Below are positions 26,914 through 33,413 of a stretch of DNA of 64,000 bases, in pieces. This stretch comes from JAAXHH01 sp965248395 (GTDB lineage Bacteria; JAAXHH01), in the NCBI GenBank assembly GCA_965248395.1, contig OZ252103.1, positions 2,170,001 to 2,234,000 on the forward strand, in the 5' to 3' direction. How positions within the stretch are numbered: the stretch's first letter is position 1; each line of letters starts with the position of its first letter. A program made the translations under genes and the position numbers. The notes beneath the pieces are model-generated. The model saw nothing but the letters and a program-made list of their open reading frames with translations, ran no database searches and was not told the DNA's origin.

Positions 26914-27569
26914 TATTGTATATCCTTGAGTTGTTCACGCAGTCTTCGGGTTGCAACGAATAAGTATTTCTTAACTGTTCCTTCGGCACATTCCATGATG
27001 CGGGCGATTTCTTTCAGTTTGAATCCTTCGTGGTGACGTAGGACAAACACTGTGCGTTGCTGAGGCGATAAGGTGCCGACAGCCGAGTGAATACGCGTTG
27101 AGATCTCGTTGTTGATTACCGTTGCATCGGACTGATCTGGAGCAATCGGTGAGCCGCCGTGTTTATTCAGACTTGAATCTTCCTCGACCTCTTCTTCGAC
27201 GGGGATGAAAACCCTCTTTTTGTTTCGCCTCCGATGCGAGAGACAGACATTGGTGACGATCCGGAATAGGTAGGTGGAAAACCGGCTTCTGAACTCGAAT
27301 TTCGGCAGTGCTTTTAATACCCTTATGAAAACTTCCTGGTAGATGTCTTTAGCGTCGTCCAAATCCCCCACGAAGGATACGGCCATGGACAGGACCTTTT
27401 CGTCGTACCGGTACACGAGTTCTTCCAACGACCGCATGTCGCCGCCTCTGGCCCTGAGTATCAACGTGCGATCATCCAGGTCTGTACGACCTCTTACCGA
27501 TTCGTTCACCCTATCGTCTTCCTGATGGGCCGGTACGATTCGGATATCGGTTTTTCGGGCAGTTTCCAC
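26913..27569 (-). CDS. ECF-type RNA polymerase sigma factor
   Basis: A 218-residue sigma-E-like factor. Region 2 is clear (LVYRYDEKVLSMAVSFVGDLDDAKDIYQEVFIRVLKALPKFEFRSRFSTYLFRIVTNVCLSHRRR), as is region 4 (LSPQQRTVFVLRHHEGFKLKEIARIM). An acidic linker of about 35 residues separates them, and a roughly 28-residue extension precedes region 2. GTG start with AGGTG six bases upstream. First gene of a three-gene operon with its anti-sigma factor and a DUF4097-like protein. A target promoter could not be picked out by eye. Confidence 0.92.
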   Translation of the reverse strand: METARKTDIRIVPAHQEDDRVNESVRGRTDLDDRTLILRARGGDMRSLEELVYRYDEKVLSMAVSFVGDLDDAKDIYQEVFIRVLKALPKFEFRSRFSTYLFRIVTNVCLSHRRRNKKRVFIPVEEEVEEDSSLNKHGGSPIAPDQSDATVINNEISTRIHSAVGTLSPQQRTVFVLRHHEGFKLKEIARIMECAEGTVKKYLFVATRRLREQLKDIQ

Positions 27570-28010
27570 GCAGTCACCTGGTAACGCGGTTCATGAACGG
27601 GACGCCTGCTGTTTATGTGACCGCGCTTGCATTGAATTGGTTGGGTAGAGTTGCACTTTTTAAAACAAAAAGGGCGCTATAGGTGTTTCAACGATCTTGA
27701 ACTGAAAAAGTCGAAGAAATGCGCGTTTCAGGAAAGAAGGGAGGTTTGCACAGCATCCGGCGCAGTCCAGGAGTAGAATACCTGGAACATTGTCTGTGGC
27801 TCATTTAAAGAGGTAAAACGAGTGTGAAGCCCGGGGGTTTAAAGGGCTTGACACGTTTCCTGAAGGCAGGATCAGAAGGTGTATATACGAGGAACTCGAA
27901 ACCGCATAACCTGGGCAGTCGCGATTTACCAACGGTGACGATTCCATACCGCCTGGCCAGCGCCGTGGCACCGGTTCCAATGCATACCCTACAACCCGAT
28001 ACTACAGGGT
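27570..28010. other. Intergenic region, nothing recognised
   Basis: About 440 bases between the ECF sigma gene and tatA (both minus strand). Short open frames lack coding character. A 6-bp A/T inverted repeat near 27655-27672 and a weak 5-bp hairpin downstream of tatA were seen; neither is a convincing terminator. The sigma promoter should lie here but was not located. Confidence 0.5.
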
Positions 28011-28205
28011 TCAGGCATCCTTGGAGGCGGATGTGTCAGAGTTCTTCTGATTCTCGTCGGCTGGTTCTTTTTTGGATGCTTTTTTGAACTCAGTGATTCC
28101 CTGGCCCAGACCCTTGGCCAGTTCAGGGAGCCGCTTCGCACCGAAGAGGACCATGACGATCACAAGAATGATAATCAGTTCTGTCGTGCCGAAACTTCCG
28201 AGCAT
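28011..28205 (-). CDS. tatA: Sec-independent protein translocase subunit TatA/TatE
   Basis: A 64-residue protein with the standard TatA layout: a short N-terminus, a membrane helix (FGTTELIIILVIVMVLFGAK), the FGxxRLPELAKGLG hinge, an amphipathic helix and a hydrophilic tail rich in Lys, Asp and Ser. TatA oligomers form the pore that carries folded proteins across the inner membrane. AGGAGG lies eight to nine bases before the ATG. tatC and tatB are not adjacent. Confidence 0.93.
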   Translation of the reverse strand: MLGSFGTTELIIILVIVMVLFGAKRLPELAKGLGQGITEFKKASKKEPADENQKNSDTSASKDA

Positions 28206-28227
28206 TGTATATCACCTCCTCGTATTG

Positions 28228-28256
28228 AGAATACCTTTATCGGCCAGTCTTGTCAA
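28228..28256 (-). promoter_or_regulatory. Promoter of tatA
   Basis: On the minus strand a consensus TTGACA (28251-28256) lies 17 bases from TATTCT (28228-28233), about 23 bases before the tatA start. It is one of the best promoter matches in the window. Confidence 0.65.
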
Positions 28257-28335
28257 GCGGCAATGTATAGTTTTCGTATACGTTGACCAGACTCAAAACA
28301 GCGAGACCGTGTAGTGGGAGAGATGTTTAGAATCC

Positions 28336-28364
28336 TTGCCATGAAGTATCCCGAATGTTAATAT
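28336..28364 (+). promoter_or_regulatory. Candidate promoter of the SelW-like gene
   Basis: TTGCCA at 28336-28341 and TAATAT at 28359-28364 are 17 bases apart, about 57 bases before the ATG of the UGA-containing gene. A moderate match. Confidence 0.4.
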
Positions 28365-28420
28365 AGTCCCTGATTATGCAATTGAACAGGTTGCCGACCG
28401 TACATTCGTTCAAGGAGGAC

Positions 28421-28663
28421 ATGGTGATCGTACGTATCGTTTACTGCGCCGATTGAAGCTATGAACAAGACGCCGCCGGGCTGGCGGTGAGATTACTGGA
28501 ATACTACAAACACGAAATCGAGCAGTTACAGTTCGTGCCCGCTGGTGGAGGCAAGTTCGAGGTAACCGTCGATGATTCGCCGGTCTTCTCCAAGCTGGAA
28601 ACCGATCGGTTCCCTGAATACGGGGAAGTCAAGGACGCCATCGAGGCGCTTAAGGCCGGCTGA
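28421..28663 (+). CDS. SelW/Rdx-family selenoprotein with in-frame UGA (Sec12)
   Basis: Conventional gene finding misses this gene because codon 12 is TGA (28454-28456). Read through it, the frame gives 80 residues: MVIVRIVYCAD-U-SYEQDAAGL, then RLLEYYKHEIEQLQFVPAGG, GKFEVTVDDSPVFS and a final RFPEYGEVKDAIEAL. This matches the thioredoxin-like SelW/Rdx family: a CxxU redox motif after the first strand (C9, U12), then GxFEVTVDxxxVFS. AAGGAGG (28412-28418) precedes the ATG by two bases, or codon 2 GTG by five. A SECIS-like hairpin follows the UGA. It should be a small redox protein. No sel genes are in the window. Confidence 0.85.
28471..28489 (+). promoter_or_regulatory. Bacterial SECIS-like hairpin
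   Basis: Seven pairs (28471-28477 with 28483-28489, one G-U) close a five-base loop GGGCU. The first loop G is 22 bases after the UGA. Bacterial SECIS elements bound by SelB are short stems with a G at the start of the loop, about 16-37 bases past the UGA, so position and shape both fit. Confidence 0.7.
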
Positions 28664-28757
28664 CTGGTTGACAGGGCAGAACACGCGGCAGGACTATGCA
28701 GGATCGGAATTCCCGGCCCAAGACGTATGACAGTAACGTGATGGCCGGAGCATAGAG

Positions 28758-29105
28758 GTGGGTATGAATATTGGGGTTTCACTAGAAGACGAGATCGCCG
28801 TACTGCGCATCGAAGGCAGGTTGTGGGAAGAGGGGGACAGCATTGAGCTGGACCGGATGATCGACGATGCCCTATCCCGCGGCTGCACAGGCTTCGTTAC
28901 CGATTTGACCGGCGTGCCCATCATGAACAGTTCGGGACTGGGTTCGCTGATAGCGGCCATGAAAAAGATCAGGTCCAGGTCCGGGGACATGGTGCTTACG
29001 GGTGTAAACGACCGCCTGGACCACTTGTTCCGCATCACGAGATTGGACACGGTTTTCAAGACGTATGATGATGTAGACGCCGCCGTGGCAAACATGCTCG
29101 CCTGA
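28758..29105 (+). CDS. STAS-domain protein (anti-sigma-factor antagonist type)
   Basis: A 115-residue single STAS domain. The phospho-site loop reads VPIMNSSGLGSL, with the serine that SpoIIAA/RsbV-type proteins have phosphorylated by an anti-sigma kinase. The start is either GTG 28758 (GGAG seven bases upstream) or ATG 28764; the mature fold is unaffected. No kinase or phosphatase partner is close. A paralogous STAS protein lies at 37121. It could also serve as a signalling module in another partner-switching system. Confidence 0.85.
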   Translation: MGMNIGVSLEDEIAVLRIEGRLWEEGDSIELDRMIDDALSRGCTGFVTDLTGVPIMNSSGLGSLIAAMKKIRSRSGDMVLTGVNDRLDHLFRITRLDTVFKTYDDVDAAVANMLA

Positions 29106-29132
29106 CGATCTAACCGGTACACGAGGGCCTCT

Positions 29133-31637
29133 ATGCCGGACTACCAACCCCTGGATCTCAGCGCAAACTGCAATGCGAACCCCCACGTCTACAAATCCAT
29201 TGCGGACCCTCCGCTGGGAATGCAGAGCTTCCACGGTCTGCCGTTTCTAATCGGTGACGGGAACGATGAATCCGAGTGTTTCATCGGTTTTGGTTCCCAG
29301 GTGGACTGTCCGATGGATCCGGTCACGATACAGGTCGGTTGCCCAGCCGTTAACGTGGTTTTCGCCCACGCGGTGATCCGCTCGGAGATCATGGTCGGCG
29401 GACCGGTCGGACTACCCGTGGCGACGTACAGGTTCCGATGGAACGACGGACAGGAAGAGTCCGTGGTGATCCGCGAGCGATTCGAGATCGGCTACATGCC
29501 GATGCCCTGGGGACAGTACCCTTTCCTCTGCGTACCGGACCAGAAACCGACCCCGTGGAGTCGGTCCGGAGGCGATTGGGGCGATGCCGGCCGCCGGCAG
29601 ACGGAAGCCGAGCAGGGGTGGCCGCAGGCCTACTACCTGTGGGCCTGGCGCAATTCTCGACCCGACCAATCCATCGCTTCCGTGGAAATCACCCCCAACG
29701 GCCCTCCCTTCGTCGTCGCCGCCATCACCCTGGGACACCTTGACGAAGACCCCTTCTGCCGCTGGGCAGCGCGGGACGTGCAGATCGAACTCAAGAACCC
29801 CGAAGAAGCCCGGAAGCCCTTCAACCTGGACATAGAGGTGGACCGGGGTTACGCGACCTATGCCTATCCGCTGCCCGACCAGGACGAGCACGGTTTCATG
29901 AACGATACCCACAGGGGATGGGGACAGGCCGACAGCGACCGGTCCAGCCCCGCTCACGTGTCCGTTGCAGGGACGCCATCGGCCACGGTGACCGTGAAAC
30001 AGGACGGAGAGACGATCGGTTCGGCCAACTGGGGAGCGCTGGAAGCGCGGGAAGCGGTGGAAACCCCGAGGGTGCGATTCGAAGTTATCGATACGGGCCG
30101 CAACTGGGTGCACACGACGGTCGTGGACGATGCGACGGGACTGCCCGTGCCGTGCCGGGTCCATTTCCGTTCCGCCAGGGGGGTTCCTTACGCGCCGCAC
30201 GGCCATCACGCCCACGTCAACTCCAACCTGGAGACCTGGCACGTGGACATAGGCGGCGACGTGCGCCTGGGACAGATGTCCTACGCCTACATCGACGGGA
30301 AGTGCCAGGGATGGCTGCCCCGCGGGGAAGTGCACGTGGACGTGGCCCGGGGCTACGAATACGAACCGATTCGCCAGAGCGTCCGCATCGAACCTGGCCA
30401 GCGCGAGTTGACCCTCCGGCTCAAGCGCTGGATCGATCTGAACGAGGAACGGTACTTCAGCGGGGACACCCACGTACATTTTCTGTCCACCCAGGGCGCC
30501 CATCTGGAAGCCAGCGGGGAGGGACTGAACGTGGTCAACCTCCTTCTGTCCCAATGGGGAAACCTGTTTACGAACACCGAGGAGTTTACCGGATCGGCCA
30601 ACGTGGCCCCGGATGGCGACACAATCGTTTACGCGACCCAGGAGAACCGGCAGCACATTCTTGGGCACCTGACGCTGCTCGGTCTGAAGGAACCGGTAAT
30701 GCCCTGGTGCTCGGACGGTCCGAGCGAGGCCGAACTTGGCGGCAACCTGGAAACTACCTTGTCCTACTGGGCGGACGAATGCCACCGGCAGGGCGGTACG
30801 GTCGTGATCCCGCACATTCCCAATCCCAACTGCGAGCCGGCGGTGCTCATCGCCACGGACCGCGCCGACGCCGTCGAGATGCTGGTGCACAGCGAGTACA
30901 ATCACCTGGAGTACTACAGGTACCTGAACTGTGGCTACAGGCTGCCACTGGCGGGCGGAACGGACAAGATGTCCAGCGACGTGCCCGTGGGGATCTACAG
31001 GACCTACGCCTACATTCCGCCGGACGAGCCCTTTAACTATGACAACTGGTGCAAGGCGTTGCGCGGCGGCAACACCTTTCTGAGCGCAGGTCCCATCCTT
31101 CGTTTTACGGTGAACGGCCAGGTGATCGGAGACACGGTTCAATTGTCGGGGAACGGCGGAACGGTCGAAGTCGAGGCTTCGGCGGAGTCCACCCTGCCCA
31201 TCCATACGCTCGAGATCGTGCAGCAGGGAAGGGTCGTCGCCTCAACCGAAGACAACAATGGGACGCGGGGCCTCTCGCTGAAGACCTCCCTGCGGGTAGA
31301 GGGCCACACGTGGCTGGCGGCGCGGTGCGCGGGACCGAACTACACGAGCATACCACACCATGACGGCTGGCGACGGGGAATCATGGCCCATACGTCGCCC
31401 GTATACGTAGCCTGCGGCGGTCCGTACCACCTTTTCGACCCGGAAAACGCCCAGTACATGCTGAGCCTGGTCGAGGGGGGTCTGTCCTACATCAAGCGCC
31501 GCAGCTGGCAGCACAAGCCCGGGACAACCACCCACCATCACGGCGCGGACGACCACGAGGCATTCCTGGAGGCGCCGTACCTGCAAGCCCGGGAAGCCCT
31601 GCATAAGCGCATGCACCAGCTGAACATTCCCCACTGA
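29133..31637 (+). CDS. CehA/McbA-family metallohydrolase (PHP-like)
   Basis: An 834-residue protein whose C-terminal half (about 435-780) is a PHP-type metal hydrolase: FSGDTHVHF with H447 and H449, a central Glu/His region, HIPNPNCEP, and GGTDKMSSDVPVG near the end. The N-terminal half is rich in beta strands and may bind substrate or wall material. CehA/McbA enzymes include carbaryl hydrolases, but most members have unknown ester or amide substrates. It is followed 49 bases later by a BCCT transporter on the same strand, suggesting a quaternary-amine substrate. No signal peptide is evident. Confidence 0.8.
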   Translation: MPDYQPLDLSANCNANPHVYKSIADPPLGMQSFHGLPFLIGDGNDESECFIGFGSQVDCPMDPVTIQVGCPAVNVVFAHAVIRSEIMVGGPVGLPVATYRFRWNDGQEESVVIRERFEIGYMPMPWGQYPFLCVPDQKPTPWSRSGGDWGDAGRRQTEAEQGWPQAYYLWAWRNSRPDQSIASVEITPNGPPFVVAAITLGHLDEDPFCRWAARDVQIELKNPEEARKPFNLDIEVDRGYATYAYPLPDQDEHGFMNDTHRGWGQADSDRSSPAHVSVAGTPSATVTVKQDGETIGSANWGALEAREAVETPRVRFEVIDTGRNWVHTTVVDDATGLPVPCRVHFRSARGVPYAPHGHHAHVNSNLETWHVDIGGDVRLGQMSYAYIDGKCQGWLPRGEVHVDVARGYEYEPIRQSVRIEPGQRELTLRLKRWIDLNEERYFSGDTHVHFLSTQGAHLEASGEGLNVVNLLLSQWGNLFTNTEEFTGSANVAPDGDTIVYATQENRQHILGHLTLLGLKEPVMPWCSDGPSEAELGGNLETTLSYWADECHRQGGTVVIPHIPNPNCEPAVLIATDRADAVEMLVHSEYNHLEYYRYLNCGYRLPLAGGTDKMSSDVPVGIYRTYAYIPPDEPFNYDNWCKALRGGNTFLSAGPILRFTVNGQVIGDTVQLSGNGGTVEVEASAESTLPIHTLEIVQQGRVVASTEDNNGTRGLSLKTSLRVEGHTWLAARCAGPNYTSIPHHDGWRRGIMAHTSPVYVACGGPYHLFDPENAQYMLSLVEGGLSYIKRRSWQHKPGTTTHHHGADDHEAFLEAPYLQAREALHKRMHQLNIPH

Positions 31638-31686
31638 ACATCCACTCGGTGAAGTTAACCCGTACGGCCAAACCGGAGAACACACC

Positions 31687-33276
31687 ATGAACGGACCCAG
31701 AATCGACCGGGTGATTTTCTGGGTGGCGTTGCCGCTGATCGCGGGCGTCTCGGTTCCCCTGGTGCTGTTTCCCGTCGAGGGGGAAGCCCTGCTCAGCGCG
31801 ACTTTCGGCTGGCTGACCCGAGTCCTGGGATGGGCCTACCTGTGGTTCACGATCGCCGCCTTCGCCATCCTGGTGTATTACGCCCTGGGCAAATACGGCA
31901 ACGTGCGGTTCGGCGGACCCGACGCCAAGCCGGAATTTTCGCTGCCCAGCTGGATCGCCATGATTTTCTGCGCCGGCATCGGCGCCAGCGTCCTCTACTG
32001 GGGTACTATCGAATGGGTGTACTACTACACGAGCCCGCCCTTCGGTATCGAACCCCGTTCCGTAGCGGCCACGGAGTGGGCGGCGACCTACGGGCTGTTT
32101 CACTGGGGATTCACGGCCTGGGCCATTTATTGCATCCCGACGCTTCCCCTGGCCTACCTCTTCTGGAACCGCAGGCGGCCCATCCTGCGCATGTCCGCGG
32201 CCTGCGCGGGCGTGATCGGCGATCGAGCCACCAGAGGTCTACCTGGCAAGGTCATCGACATGTTCTTCATGTTCGGCCTGCTCGGAGGGGTCGGGACGTC
32301 TATCGGGCTGAGCACGCCCATGATTTCGGCGGGCCTGTCGGAACTACTGGACGTACAGAGGGAGTTCTGGCTGGACGCGGCTGTGGTGATTACCCTGGGC
32401 GCGATCTTCGGAACCAGCGTCTATACCGGGTTGCAGCGTGGAATCCGTATCCTTAGCGGGATCAACCTCTGGCTCACCATCGGGCTGCTGTCGTTCGTCT
32501 TCGTCTTCGGTCCCACCTTGTTCATCATCGACACCTTTACCAACAGCATCGGGTTGCTGGTACAGAATTTCATCAAGATGAGCTTTTACCTGGACCCGGT
32601 CGCCAAGGCGGAATCCCTCATCGCCGCGGCGGCGGAAGGAAGGTCAAGCCCGGTTTCATCAGCAGGGACGTTCTCGGAACAGTGGACCATTTTCTACTGG
32701 GCGTGGTGGATTGCCTTCGCGCCGTTCATGGGGTTGTTCGTTGCCCGGATTTCACGGGGCCGAACGATCCGCGAACTGATCGGCGCCGAGATCATCGGCG
32801 GCTCAATGGGCTGCTGGATGTTCTTCGCGGTGCTAGGCAACACGGGTCTGTTTCTGCAGTTGGAAGGATCGCAGGACCTCACCGGCCTGGTTGCGCGCAA
32901 CATGACCCCTGAGGCTATCATCACCACCGTGGTCGCCGTGGGAGATCGGGTAATCCCATTCGCGGTGCCTCTCCTACTGGTTTTTGTGACCCTCGCATTG
33001 ATCTTCGCCGCAACCACCCTGGACTCGGCGTCCTATATCCTGGCGTCGGTGGCGACCCGGGAACAGGCCGAGGTTCGGGAGCCCGCGCGCTGGCATCGTT
33101 GTTTCTGGGCCGTAATACTCAGTTTCGTGTCGCTGTCGCTGATGTTCGTCGGGGGTACGGAGAGCCTGAAGGCAGTGCAGTCGGCGTCCCTGATCGTCGC
33201 ATTGCCACTGATCGCGGTGCTGGTCCTGATGACGCTGTCTTTCATCAAGTGGCTGAAGGAGGACCACGGATCGTGA
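31687..33276 (+). CDS. BCCT-family betaine/choline/carnitine transporter
   Basis: A 529-residue inner-membrane protein with about twelve predicted helices. The BCCT signature region is visible: GIGASVLYWGTIEWVYYY in TM3-4, the tryptophan-rich segment WTIFYWAWWIAFAPFMGLFVARISRGRTIRELI, and a late TLDSASY motif. These carriers bring in betaine, carnitine or choline with Na+ or H+, or by exchange. The last codons and stop are part of a 20-bp tandem duplication (33254-33293). It is presumed to be in an operon with the CehA/McbA hydrolase. Confidence 0.93.
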   Translation: MNGPRIDRVIFWVALPLIAGVSVPLVLFPVEGEALLSATFGWLTRVLGWAYLWFTIAAFAILVYYALGKYGNVRFGGPDAKPEFSLPSWIAMIFCAGIGASVLYWGTIEWVYYYTSPPFGIEPRSVAATEWAATYGLFHWGFTAWAIYCIPTLPLAYLFWNRRRPILRMSAACAGVIGDRATRGLPGKVIDMFFMFGLLGGVGTSIGLSTPMISAGLSELLDVQREFWLDAAVVITLGAIFGTSVYTGLQRGIRILSGINLWLTIGLLSFVFVFGPTLFIIDTFTNSIGLLVQNFIKMSFYLDPVAKAESLIAAAAEGRSSPVSSAGTFSEQWTIFYWAWWIAFAPFMGLFVARISRGRTIRELIGAEIIGGSMGCWMFFAVLGNTGLFLQLEGSQDLTGLVARNMTPEAIITTVVAVGDRVIPFAVPLLLVFVTLALIFAATTLDSASYILASVATREQAEVREPARWHRCFWAVILSFVSLSLMFVGGTESLKAVQSASLIVALPLIAVLVLMTLSFIKWLKEDHGS

Positions 33277-33293
33277 AGGAGGACCACGGATCG
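33254..33293. repeat. Perfect 20-bp tandem duplication across the BCCT stop codon
   Basis: The unit tgaaggaggaccacggatcg occurs at 33254-33273 and again at 33274-33293, followed by TGA. The gene ends at the first base triplet of the second copy, so the duplication adds only untranslated sequence. Confidence 0.9.
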
Positions 33294-33331
33294 TGATCCC
33301 CCGAACAAGGCTGCAGATGTCACGGTAGCGT

Positions 33332-33368
33332 AAAAAAAGTCCAGGACGCTCGGGAGAGCGACCTGGAC
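33332..33368 (-). terminator. Rho-independent terminator of the TonB-receptor gene
   Basis: GTCCAGG-a-CGCTC, loop GGGA, GAGCG-a-CCTGGAC forms a 12-pair stem with one A/A mismatch (33339-33368). Read on the minus strand it is followed by seven T (33332-33338), a classical intrinsic terminator 46 bases past the receptor stop. It may also slow plus-strand transcription from the BCCT gene. Confidence 0.85.
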
Positions 33369-33413
33369 CTTTAAGGACGAATCAACGCCTGCCTTCAGCG
33401 ATCCCTCGCATGC

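Noticed and set aside
27824..28087. An 87-codon plus-strand frame between the sigma gene and tatA
   Set aside because: It overlaps tatA on the other strand and shows no coding pattern.
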